Notes under the pieces: generated by a model
The model's database searches: none
Told to the model about the DNA's origin: nothing
The model's input: only the letters and a program-made list of their open reading frames with translations
Origin: Bacillota bacterium
Lineage (GTDB): Bacteria; Bacillota; Clostridia; Christensenellales; Pumilibacteraceae
Reading direction: 5' to 3'
Assembly: GCA_009780135.1 (NCBI GenBank)
Contig: WRAP01000002.1
Location: forward strand, 69,840 to 133,839
DNA: 64,000 nt
Made by a program: the position numbers and the translations under genes
Shown here: piece after piece, positions 10,401-19,530 of the stretch
Layout of the letters: every line of letters begins with the position of its first letter
Numbering within the stretch: position 1 is the stretch's first letter

Positions 10401-11351
10401 TCTCCCGATGATGTAAGGTTAATTTTAGTAGACCCTAAAATGGTAGAGCTTAAGGCATACGAGGGGATGCCTCATTTATTGACAAAGGACATTATTTGCA
10501 CCGACAAAAAAGCATTAAATGCTTTTAAGTGGCTAGTTGCCGAAATGGAGCGTCGCTATATTATGCTGTCTAAACACGGCAAAAAGAACATTACGGAATA
10601 CAACACTTGGGAAGGTGTAGTAAATGGTGATGAAGAAAAACTGCCTTATATTCTTCTTATAGTAGACGAATTGGCGGATTTAATGACAAGTAGTTATAAA
10701 AAAGAGCTAGAAGAAAACATTATGCGTATTGCTCAAAAAGCAAGAGCGGCCGGTATTCATTTGGTTTTAGCTACCCAAAGGCCAACTACCGATGTTGTTA
10801 CGGGTACAATCAAGGCAAACCTACCTAGCCGTATTGCATTCTCGCTAAAAAGTAATTTAGACAGTCGTATAGTTTTAGATAGTAACGGTGCCGAAACTCT
10901 GCAAGGTAAAGGCGATATGCTTTATGCCCCAATGGGTCTTAATGAGCCTCAAAGAGTACAGGGTGCGATAGTATCTAGCGAAGAGATAGATGCTGTTATC
11001 AGCTTTATAAAAGCTAATAACGAGGCTGATTTCGATGAAGAATTTACTGAAAGTTTAGAAAAAGAGGAAACAAGCGGTTTAGCTAAAGGCGACGGTGATG
11101 AGCCATATGTAGAATATGACCCTCTTATGCCTGATATACTTAAAACTATCATAGAAATGGGTACGGCCAGTACTAGCTTTATTCAGCGTCGTTTTGCTAT
11201 GGGTTATGCTAAGGCTGCCCGTATTATGGACTATATGGAAATACACGGCTATATCGGGGCAAGTGATGGTCAAAAACCTCGTCCTGTTCATATGACAATG
11301 GAAGAATTTAACGAGAAATTTGGAAAAAAAGATAGCGAATACGAAGAATAA
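7443..11351 (+). CDS. ftsK: DNA translocase FtsK/SpoIIIE with extended linker
   Basis: N-terminal TM helices; motor [43 protein letters not shown]; gamma domain at C-terminus. Start codon TTG. Confidence 0.95.
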   Translation: [1302 protein letters not shown]

Positions 11352-11353
11352 AA

Positions 11354-11443
11354 TCAAATTACAATGCACAAATATTGATTATTTAACATTTGTACAAAAA
11401 TAACTAATAAGTCCAAATTTGTAATTTGCACATTGTAATTTGA
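11354..11443. repeat. 90-bp foldback element between ftsK and rimO
   Basis: Perfect 13-bp terminal inverted repeats TCAAATTACAATG / CATTGTAATTTGA. Confidence 0.75.
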
Positions 11444-11467
11444 GCCAAAATAAAGAACGAGTAAATA

Positions 11468-12817
11468 ATGACTAACCATAAATCAATAGCAGTAACAAGT
11501 CTAGGTTGCGATAAGAATCGGGTAGATACCGAAAAGATGCTCAGCATCTTAGTAAAAGAGGGTTATACCGTAATATCCGAGCACTCCGAGGCGGATATTA
11601 TTATCGTAAATACTTGTGCTTTTATCAAATCCGCTAAAGTAGAAGCAATCGAAGCGATACTTGATTCTAGCGAACATAAAAAAACAGGTAACTGCAAAGC
11701 ACTTATTGTTACAGGTTGCTTGCCTCAAAAGCACGCAGACGAAATTGCTAAAGATCTCCCCGAGGTTGATGCATTTTTAGGTGTAAAAGATTACGAAAAA
11801 ATAGTTTCTGTGTTAGAAAATATCTTCAACTGTAAGGGCGATATTTTATCATTCGAACCTAATAAAAATATTTTTACATCACGCACCGACAGTAATCACA
11901 TCACAACACGCTATCTTACAACTCCGCCACATTTAGCATATCTTAGAATTTCTGACGGTTGTGATAATCATTGTAGTTATTGTACAATTCCAAGTATTCG
12001 TGGTAGATATACTTCAACTCCGATAGAACAACTTGTAGACGAAACTAAATATCTAATAGATTGTGGTGCCAAAGAAATCATAGTTGTAGCACAAGACAGC
12101 ACAAGCTATGGAAAAGATATTTATGGTGATATCAAGCTACTGACACTATTAGAAAAGCTAGCTAACTTAAATTTAGAGCAAATTCGTCTAATGTATGCTT
12201 ATCCACATTTAGTGTCGGACGAGCTTATCAAATTTATTTCCGATTGCGATAAAATGGCAAAATATATTGATTGCCCTATTCAGCATATAGATACTAGAAT
12301 TCTAAAGCTAATGAACCGTCCATACGGCGAGATAGAAGTTAAAAACTTAATAGAAAAAATCCGCAATCAAAAAAACTATATAGCAATTCGTACAACTTTA
12401 ATGGTGGGTTTTCCTTTTGAGAGCGAAGGCGAATTTGAAAACTTGTGTAATTTTGTGCGAGAATACAAGCCCGACCATATAGGATGTTTTGAATACTCTA
12501 AAGAGGGCGGTACATCTGCTAGCAAACTAAAAAATCAAATCGCTCCAAAAATTAAAAAACATCGTTACAATACAATAGGCGAACTTCATCAACAAAATGC
12601 ATTTGCTTTTAATAAATCTCAAATCGGCAAAACTTTAGCTGTTCGTTACGAAGGTATAGATTTTGATAAAAGCCTCTTTTTTGGCCGTAGTCAATACAAC
12701 GCTCCAGATATAGATACTCTAATATATTTTAAAGGGGAATTTGCCGATATTGGCAGTATGTATAAAGTTAAAATCACCAACACAGATGATTATGACTTAA
12801 TAGGAGAGATGTTATAA
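11468..12817 (+). CDS. rimO: Ribosomal protein S12 methylthiotransferase RimO
   Basis: SLGCDKNRVDTEKML and radical SAM motif ISDGCDNHCSYCTIPSIRG. Confidence 0.95.
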   Translation: MTNHKSIAVTSLGCDKNRVDTEKMLSILVKEGYTVISEHSEADIIIVNTCAFIKSAKVEAIEAILDSSEHKKTGNCKALIVTGCLPQKHADEIAKDLPEVDAFLGVKDYEKIVSVLENIFNCKGDILSFEPNKNIFTSRTDSNHITTRYLTTPPHLAYLRISDGCDNHCSYCTIPSIRGRYTSTPIEQLVDETKYLIDCGAKEIIVVAQDSTSYGKDIYGDIKLLTLLEKLANLNLEQIRLMYAYPHLVSDELIKFISDCDKMAKYIDCPIQHIDTRILKLMNRPYGEIEVKNLIEKIRNQKNYIAIRTTLMVGFPFESEGEFENLCNFVREYKPDHIGCFEYSKEGGTSASKLKNQIAPKIKKHRYNTIGELHQQNAFAFNKSQIGKTLAVRYEGIDFDKSLFFGRSQYNAPDIDTLIYFKGEFADIGSMYKVKITNTDDYDLIGEML

Positions 12818-12824
12818 AAATATT

Positions 12825-13466
12825 ATGAACTTACCAAATAAATTATCAATAGCACGCATAGTTCTTATTCCTGTGTTTGTAACACTGTTTTTTTTGCCGT
12901 TTAATTATATGCGGTTTGCGGCATTAGGTGTTTTTATTATAGCTAGCCTAACCGACTTTTTAGACGGCTATATCGCTCGCAAATATAATATGATAACAAA
13001 ACTCGGCAATTTTTTAGATACGATTGCTGACAAAATGTTAGTGGTTTGTGCACTTGTTCTAGTTGTGGTGTCGGCGTTAATATTTTGGTTTCCACAAGGT
13101 TTAATAGATATCAGTCCTGTACCTCATCCGATATATACTGTTTATTTTATAGTAACTGTTGCTTGCACGATGATAATAATTTGTCGAGAACTTTTTATAA
13201 GCGGACTTAAAATGATAGCACAAACTAAAGGGATAACTGTTATGGCAGATAAATTAGGTAAATATAAAATGGTACTTCAAATTATAGCGTTATGTATACT
13301 AATTCCTGTTGCCGATATTTATGAATTAAATAGAGTAGTAGGCGATTATTTTATTTTTATCGGCACTATTATTCTAGTTTTAGCTACAATTCTAACAATA
13401 ATATCCTGCGTAAACTACCTTATAAAATACCGCAATATGTTTAGCGAAAAAGAAGAAAATTCATAA
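12825..13466 (+). CDS. pgsA: CDP-diacylglycerol-glycerol-3-phosphate 3-phosphatidyltransferase
   Basis: CDP-alcohol phosphatidyltransferase motif DFLDGYIARKYNMITKLGNFLDTIADK. Confidence 0.93.
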   Translation: MNLPNKLSIARIVLIPVFVTLFFLPFNYMRFAALGVFIIASLTDFLDGYIARKYNMITKLGNFLDTIADKMLVVCALVLVVVSALIFWFPQGLIDISPVPHPIYTVYFIVTVACTMIIICRELFISGLKMIAQTKGITVMADKLGKYKMVLQIIALCILIPVADIYELNRVVGDYFIFIGTIILVLATILTIISCVNYLIKYRNMFSEKEENS

Positions 13467-13474
13467 AATAGTTG

Positions 13475-13504
13475 TTGACTACGCTATTTAAAAAATGATA
13501 TAAT
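13475..13504 (+). promoter_or_regulatory. Promoter of the rplU operon
   Basis: TTGACT, 18-bp spacer, TATAAT. Confidence 0.75.
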
Positions 13505-13512
13505 ACCTTTTG

Positions 13513-13595
13513 GTTCGCCTAGAGAGGGCTTACGCAATTTAATTTTGTGTTCAAAATCTGAAGCTAAATTCAGTGCCTCTTTCACTAGCGAGAAC
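13513..13595 (+). ncRNA. Putative L21 leader (5' UTR of rplU)
   Basis: Position upstream of rplU and long-range pairing GTTCGCCTAG with CTAGCGAGAAC. Confidence 0.6.
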
Positions 13596-13621
13596 TTCTA
13601 AATTTAAGGAGGTTACAAAAT

Positions 13622-13921
13622 ATGTATGCGATTATTTTAACTGGTGGCAAACAATATAAAGCAGCGGCAGGTGATGTGCTAGAGGTAGAAAAGCTAGATG
13701 CTAAACCTGGCGAAAAGGTTCAGATACCTGCACTTATGGTTGTTAAAGGCGATAGCGTTGTTGTAGGGCAAGAGGCAACTCAAACTGTTACAGCAGAAAT
13801 CATTAGTCACGGTAAAGCTAAAAAAGTTGTGGTTTATAAATATAAACCTAAGAAAAATCAACGCACAAAAAAAGGTCATCGTCAGCTATTCACTCGTATT
13901 AAAATTGCTAAGATTGGCTAA
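13622..13921 (+). CDS. rplU: 50S ribosomal protein L21
   Basis: MYAIILTGGKQYKAAAGDVLEVEKL and C-terminal GHRQLFTRIKI. Confidence 0.98.
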   Translation: MYAIILTGGKQYKAAAGDVLEVEKLDAKPGEKVQIPALMVVKGDSVVVGQEATQTVTAEIISHGKAKKVVVYKYKPKKNQRTKKGHRQLFTRIKIAKIG

Positions 13922-13941
13922 AAATAGGATGTAGTAAAAGA

Positions 13942-14280
13942 ATGACAAGCATTGTAATTACAAGAGATAAAAACAAAAAAATAGTATCAATTTCGTGCGA
14001 TGGTCATTGTGATTACGGTGAAATGGGCGAGGATATTGTGTGTGCTTCTTTATCTAGCCTAGTGCAAACTGCGGTCCTTGGATTAATGAGTGTAGCACAA
14101 TTGCCCGTTGAGTATAAAGTCGATCACGAAAACGCATTGCTTACGCTGAATTTACCAAAAGATATTTCAGAGAAAGAGCGTAATAATGCTGATATGATAC
14201 TAGAAACTATGTATTTAGGTATTGCAGATTTGCAATCCGAGTACGGAAAATTCATAAAACTGAAAATAAATAAGGAGTAA
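13942..14280 (+). CDS. prp: Ribosomal-processing cysteine protease Prp
   Basis: GHCDYGEMGEDIVCASLSSLVQT (His/Cys dyad) between L21 and L27. Confidence 0.93.
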   Translation: MTSIVITRDKNKKIVSISCDGHCDYGEMGEDIVCASLSSLVQTAVLGLMSVAQLPVEYKVDHENALLTLNLPKDISEKERNNADMILETMYLGIADLQSEYGKFIKLKINKE

Positions 14281-14289
14281 TCTATAAAG

Positions 14290-14568
14290 ATGTTTATAAA
14301 TATACAATTATTTGCTCATAAAAAGGGTGTAGGTTCATCTAAAAACGGAAGAGATTCTAATGCTCAGCGTCTTGGTGTTAAAAGAGCAGACGGTCAGTTT
14401 GTACTAGCCGGCAATATTTTAGTGCGTCAAAGAGGTACAAAATTTCATCCAGGTAGAAATGTAGGCAGAGGTAACGACGATACGCTATTTAGCCTTATCG
14501 ACGGTGATGTAAAGTTTGAAATGCGTAAAGGTAAAAAACAAGTTAGCGTTTATCCGCTGGCAAATTAA
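14290..14568 (+). CDS. rpmA: 50S ribosomal protein L27 with Prp-cleaved N-terminal extension
   Basis: [36 protein letters not shown]. Confidence 0.98.
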   Translation: MFINIQLFAHKKGVGSSKNGRDSNAQRLGVKRADGQFVLAGNILVRQRGTKFHPGRNVGRGNDDTLFSLIDGDVKFEMRKGKKQVSVYPLAN

Positions 14569-14731
14569 AATTTGCAATTAAAAATGAGAAATGAGGCGAA
14601 TGAGAAATTATAGACTTAGTTATCATTTCAAAATATGGGCGAAAATTAAATAAAAATTAGTAGTTGGATGCAAATATAAAAAAATAAAAAATTGCATTTT
14701 CAAGGTGTGGTTTATCCACAATAGACTTTTG

Positions 14732-14776
14732 GGGCGGGAAGTCAGTTTTTTAGTAGACTGATTACTCGCCTTTTTT
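14732..14776 (+). terminator. Terminator-like hairpin just upstream of the P-type ATPase start
   Basis: gggcgggaagtcag ... ctgattactcgcc followed by TTTTTT. Confidence 0.6.
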
Positions 14777-14785
14777 AGTAAAATA

Positions 14786-17575
14786 ATGAAAAAACAAAAT
14801 AGAAAAATAATTGAAAAAAAGGCAATATTGTGGGAAACATATTCGATCGAGAAAATTTTCGAGCAAGTTAATTCATCGACAAAAGGGTTATCTAGCCAAT
14901 TTGCACAAGAACGAATAACCCAACATGGCAAAAATAAGTTGCCAGAAGTTAAGCGTAAGAATCCTGTGGTTCGATTTTTGCTACAGTTTAATAATGCTCT
15001 TATTTATGTTCTTATTGGGGCGGGTATCTTAAAACTTATTATGGCACTTACTATGCCGAACGGCGGAGAGCATTTTATAGATATGGGCGTTATTTTTGGT
15101 GTTATTATCATAAATTCTCTTATTGGATTTATTCAAGAGGGTAAAGCTCAGAAGGCACTGGACGCTATAAAAAATATGCTGTCGCTTAAATGTGTGGTTA
15201 TTAGAGATGGTGTTAGAATAGAGATTGATGCTGAGGAGTTAACAATTGGTGATGTAGTATTTATAAGATCGGGTGATAAAATTCCTGCGGATTTAAGACT
15301 GTTTAGCATTAGTAATTTAGAAATTGATGAATCTGCTTTAACGGGCGAAAGTGTAGCGGTTAGCAAAAATATTGAGGCGGTGGCAAAAGATACTCCGCTT
15401 GGTGAGAGAGTATGTATGGCATATGCTAGCACTAATGTTACAAGTGGCGATGGATTAGGTGTTGTGGTGGAAGTTGGTAGTAATACCGAAATTGGCAAAA
15501 TTAACGAAATGCTAGTCGAAGCTAAAGCGGGACAATCGCCACTTATGAAAAAAATAGATAAATTCGGTAAGATATTGTCGCTTATTATTCTTGGTGTTGC
15601 GGTTGTAATGTTGCCGATTGCAATTTTTGGTTGGGGCTTAGCGTGGTATGATGCCGTTACTGCTGTTATTGGTCTTGCTGTTGCGGCCGTTCCAGAAGGT
15701 TTGCCTAGTATTATTACTATCATTTTAGCGCTTGGTGTTGGTAGGATGGCATATAAAAAAGCAATTGTTAAAAAACTACCGAGTGTTGAAACTCTTGGCA
15801 GTGTTACGGTTATTTGTAGCGATAAAACAGGTACACTTACCAAAAACGAAATGACAGCTACAAATATCTATACAACATTTGGCGATTTTGAAATTATGGG
15901 AGCGGGATATAGTTCGTACGGTGAGATTAAAAAAGGAAGTCAAACTTTTGGATTAGAAAACACAAATTTAGCTAAACTGATACAGTGTGCAGGCTTTTGT
16001 AACGAAGCCAGTGTAAATGAAATAGACGGACAATTTGTGCCGAGCGGAAATCCGACCGAAGCATCGCTTATAACCCTTAGTAAAAAGGTTAATTTATTTG
16101 ATACATTTAATGCTAAAAAGATAGCTGATATTCCTTTTGATAGTAGCTATAAGTATAGAGCAACAGCAGTTGAGGTTAATTCACAAAATTCAAAACTCAA
16201 TGCACAATTAAACACTGAAAAACTTGTTTTTGTTAGCGGTGCTTGTGAAAAAGTGTTAGAGCTTTGCAAATTTCAAGCTAGCGAAAATTCTCAAGAAAAA
16301 ATCGATATAAACTTTTGGGAAAACAAAATAAACTCCATAGCATCTAGTGGCAAGCGAATGATAGGATTAGCATATGCCGATGTTGTAGGGGTAAGCCCGC
16401 ACGATATAAAAACAGAACTTAATCACGAAGGTCTAAAAACATCTAACCTAATATTTTTAGGAATTGTAGGTATAATAGATCCTCCAAAACCAGAAGCAAT
16501 CGAAGCTATCAAGATAGCCAGAAAAGCAGGCATCACAGTAAAAATGATAACGGGCGACCACGCTTTAACAGCAGGCGAGATAGCAAGACAAATGAGTCTA
16601 ACCGATAATCAATCCGTTTTAAGCGGTAGCAATTTAGAAAATATGTCGGACGAAGAATTGCAAAAAGCGGTGGCTAAATGCGATATTTTTGCTAGAACTT
16701 CTCCCGAGCATAAGTTGCGATTGGTGCGTGCTCTCCAAGCAAACGGCGAAGTGGTGTCTATGACGGGCGACGGTGTAAACGATGCTCCTAGCTTAAAATC
16801 GGCCGATATTGGGGTTGCTATGGGCATTAAAGGTACCGATGTTACAAAAGATAGCGCCGATATGGTGCTAGCAGACGATAATTTTGCTACGATTATAGCA
16901 GCAGTTAAAGAGGGTAGAACAACATATGATAACATTATAAAAACAATTATATTTTTGCTTCCGACAAGCACAGCACAAGCATTTGTTATCATTACAGCAC
17001 TTCTGCTTAATTTTACTTTGCCAATTACTGCTCTACAAATTTTATGGGTAAATATGGTTGTTGCGGTTACAATTAGTATAGCGTTTGCTTTTGAAGAGAG
17101 TGAGAGTTCTGTTATGAATAGAAAGCCTCGACCACCTAACGAAGGTATTGTCGGAAAGTATACGCTATTCAGAACGGCTTATACAGTGATTCTTCATACA
17201 GCTTTAGCGGTTGGCTCATTTTTAATATTGTATGAAAGCGGAATGTACGGGGAAGATTTAGCTCATGCTCGCACTTTTGCCGTTAATATGTTGGTAGTAG
17301 CAGGTAGTATTTTTTATGTGTTTAACTGTCGCAAAACAAATAGCAGTATGTTTAGTAAAGACTTTTTCAAAAATAAAATTGCTTTTATAGTTTGCGGAAT
17401 TTTGCTATTACTACAAATTGCTTTTACCTATATTCCGTTTATGAATAATCTTTTTGGCACAGCATTCCTAACTGTTATTGACTGGTTAATTATTATCGGA
17501 ATTGGTATAGCATTTATGCTTATTGTAGAGTTAGAAAAATTTATTACAAGAAAATTTATAAAAATAAATAGCTAG
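14786..17575 (+). CDS. Cation-transporting P-type ATPase (P2-type, Ca2+-ATPase-like)
   Basis: CSDKTGTLTKNEMT phosphorylation motif, TGES, MVTGDGVNDAPSLKSADIGVAMG. Confidence 0.93.
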   Translation: MKKQNRKIIEKKAILWETYSIEKIFEQVNSSTKGLSSQFAQERITQHGKNKLPEVKRKNPVVRFLLQFNNALIYVLIGAGILKLIMALTMPNGGEHFIDMGVIFGVIIINSLIGFIQEGKAQKALDAIKNMLSLKCVVIRDGVRIEIDAEELTIGDVVFIRSGDKIPADLRLFSISNLEIDESALTGESVAVSKNIEAVAKDTPLGERVCMAYASTNVTSGDGLGVVVEVGSNTEIGKINEMLVEAKAGQSPLMKKIDKFGKILSLIILGVAVVMLPIAIFGWGLAWYDAVTAVIGLAVAAVPEGLPSIITIILALGVGRMAYKKAIVKKLPSVETLGSVTVICSDKTGTLTKNEMTATNIYTTFGDFEIMGAGYSSYGEIKKGSQTFGLENTNLAKLIQCAGFCNEASVNEIDGQFVPSGNPTEASLITLSKKVNLFDTFNAKKIADIPFDSSYKYRATAVEVNSQNSKLNAQLNTEKLVFVSGACEKVLELCKFQASENSQEKIDINFWENKINSIASSGKRMIGLAYADVVGVSPHDIKTELNHEGLKTSNLIFLGIVGIIDPPKPEAIEAIKIARKAGITVKMITGDHALTAGEIARQMSLTDNQSVLSGSNLENMSDEELQKAVAKCDIFARTSPEHKLRLVRALQANGEVVSMTGDGVNDAPSLKSADIGVAMGIKGTDVTKDSADMVLADDNFATIIAAVKEGRTTYDNIIKTIIFLLPTSTAQAFVIITALLLNFTLPITALQILWVNMVVAVTISIAFAFEESESSVMNRKPRPPNEGIVGKYTLFRTAYTVILHTALAVGSFLILYESGMYGEDLAHARTFAVNMLVVAGSIFYVFNCRKTNSSMFSKDFFKNKIAFIVCGILLLLQIAFTYIPFMNNLFGTAFLTVIDWLIIIGIGIAFMLIVELEKFITRKFIKINS

Positions 17576-17648
17576 ACAAAGGCTTAAAGATATTATACGA
17601 TAGGGATGCACAATTATATATTTTGTGTAGTTTTTACGAATAAAGAAT

Positions 17649-18728
17649 ATGCAAAAATTATTATATCTTTGGCTAATGCTGGCAAAAATTACTCCGATTA
17701 GGAGAACCAAACTTCTTGAGATTTATAGTGTCGAGGAACTTTTTGATAGGATTAGACAAGATGAGAAAATAGAAAAGTTGGTGTCTAAATCTGCGTATCA
17801 ATCACTAATAGAATATGCTAGTTTAGAAACACTACAAAAGGCATTGGATAAATTGTATACGATGGGTGTGGAGTTTCTGCCGTTTAGTGATGAATTGTTT
17901 CCCGAAAAGTTAAGGCAAAATAATGTTCTTCCGCCTGTGGGACTTTTTTATAGGGGAGATATAAGTCTGTTAAAAAGTGAAAATCCTGCCGTTGCGATTG
18001 TGGGTACTCGTCGTTGTAGCGAGTACGGTAAGGATGCTACTGAAAAATTTGCAAGCGAGCTAGTTGATTATGGTTTTACAATAGTTAGCGGTTTGGCAAC
18101 GGGGATAGATGCGTATGCTCACGACGCTTGCTTAAAGGCTGGTGGTAAAACGATTGCCGTTTTGGGTATGGGTCATAACGAATTTTATCCTAGCGATAAT
18201 CAAAAGCTATACGAGAGGATTTGCAGAGAAGGACTTGTAATAAGCGAGTATCTACCTAATATTCCTCCTGCTAAATATACTTTTCCTGAGCGAAACCGAA
18301 TTGTTTCGGCGCTTAGTGATGTTACCGTTATTGTTGAGGCATCGGCTAAAAGTGGTGCGTTAATTACGGCGGAGCGTGCTTTAGAACAAGGCAAAGAAAT
18401 TTTTGCTGTACCCGGTAATATTACAAGCAGTAAATCGCTTGGCACAAATAATCTAATCAAAAAGGGCGCAAATGTACTTACGGCTACGCAAGATATTCTG
18501 TTGTTTTTCAGCGACAAAAATCTAAAAAATCCGCAAAATATTCCACAAATTCAACTAGACTTTTTTGAACAATCTCTCTATAATCACTTAAATGATGGCG
18601 AAAAGTCCTTTGATGAACTTATGGAAATTGAAAATATGACGCACGGCGAATTGCATATGGGACTAATTTCACTCGAGATGAAAGGTGTTATAAAGCGAAG
18701 CAGTAATAATAAATACAGGGTGGTTTAA
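17649..18728 (+). CDS. dprA: DNA processing protein DprA
   Basis: VAIVGTRRCSEYG and FAVPGNITSSKSLGTNNLIKKGA Rossmann motifs. Confidence 0.95.
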   Translation: MQKLLYLWLMLAKITPIRRTKLLEIYSVEELFDRIRQDEKIEKLVSKSAYQSLIEYASLETLQKALDKLYTMGVEFLPFSDELFPEKLRQNNVLPPVGLFYRGDISLLKSENPAVAIVGTRRCSEYGKDATEKFASELVDYGFTIVSGLATGIDAYAHDACLKAGGKTIAVLGMGHNEFYPSDNQKLYERICREGLVISEYLPNIPPAKYTFPERNRIVSALSDVTVIVEASAKSGALITAERALEQGKEIFAVPGNITSSKSLGTNNLIKKGANVLTATQDILLFFSDKNLKNPQNIPQIQLDFFEQSLYNHLNDGEKSFDELMEIENMTHGELHMGLISLEMKGVIKRSSNNKYRVV

Positions 18729-18729
18729 T

Positions 18730-19452
18730 ATGAGTAATAAAAAAGAAAAAGAGTATTATATGGTAACTAGGCGAATACCTAGCGGAGATGGAGGTTTTGT
18801 CGAAATAACTAAAAGGGTTAAGGCTGTGCCTGTTGAGGAATTGCAGTTTTCGCAATTTTTACTTGATTTTTTTCCAAAACCGCAAGATGAGAAAAAATAT
18901 CTAACTATAATGGAACGAGTTCGTAATTATCAAATAATGGCTGATAGATATGCAATGAGTTATTATGATGTACAGTTATTATTTGGTTGGGGAAGTTGGA
19001 AAAGCATTTGGAATACTAAAAAAATTTCTCATAAGGAACATATTGAGTTAGTTAATAAAATTAAAACGATTTCAACTTTGATGAATAATAATGAAATGGC
19101 ATTTTTTGTAGAGTATGATAAGTTAATGAGAGAATACGCTGAAAAATTTGACATAGAACAATTTGAGGAATATTACAATCGTAGCAGAAAACTAAAATAT
19201 AACGAAGAATATCCAGATGTAGGAAGTGTACGCAAAGTAAAACGCTCATTATTAGGTGGCAGATATAAAGTATGGATTGATGTACTTGGCGGTGTAGGAA
19301 AACTTCGAGCTTTTTCTACAATAGAATTAGATGCTAAGCAAGAATTAGCAGTTGGCGATGTGGTATGTGTTGTTTATAATCAAAATAATCCTAAAGAGTG
19401 TAGATTAGACGAGCCAATGTTTCTTGGAGAAACCGCTAAGAAAAAAGTATAA
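18730..19452 (+). CDS. Hypothetical protein, DUF3592-like C-terminal segment
   Basis: Intact ORF between dprA and topA; C-terminus VGDVVCVVYNQNNPKECRLDE. Confidence 0.6.
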   Translation: MSNKKEKEYYMVTRRIPSGDGGFVEITKRVKAVPVEELQFSQFLLDFFPKPQDEKKYLTIMERVRNYQIMADRYAMSYYDVQLLFGWGSWKSIWNTKKISHKEHIELVNKIKTISTLMNNNEMAFFVEYDKLMREYAEKFDIEQFEEYYNRSRKLKYNEEYPDVGSVRKVKRSLLGGRYKVWIDVLGGVGKLRAFSTIELDAKQELAVGDVVCVVYNQNNPKECRLDEPMFLGETAKKKV

Positions 19453-19487
19453 AACTTTGATAACAAGTATTTATGCGACAAAGGAGC

Positions 19488-19530
19488 AATAGTTGGAACT
19501 GTAACAAAACTAATTTGTAACCTCCAACGA
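19488..19530 (+). promoter_or_regulatory. Structured topA leader, copy 1 of a duplicated motif
   Basis: AATAGTTGGAACTGTAA is shared exactly with the hslV leader; GTTGGA/TCCAAC stem with internal ACAAA/TTTGT. Confidence 0.55.

Noticed and set aside
16385-16403. GTAGGGGTAAGCCCGCAC in the P-type ATPase gene as another GTAGGG palindrome
   Set aside because: Frame (V-G-V-S-P) fits the family but the arms are too short and diverged to separate from chance.
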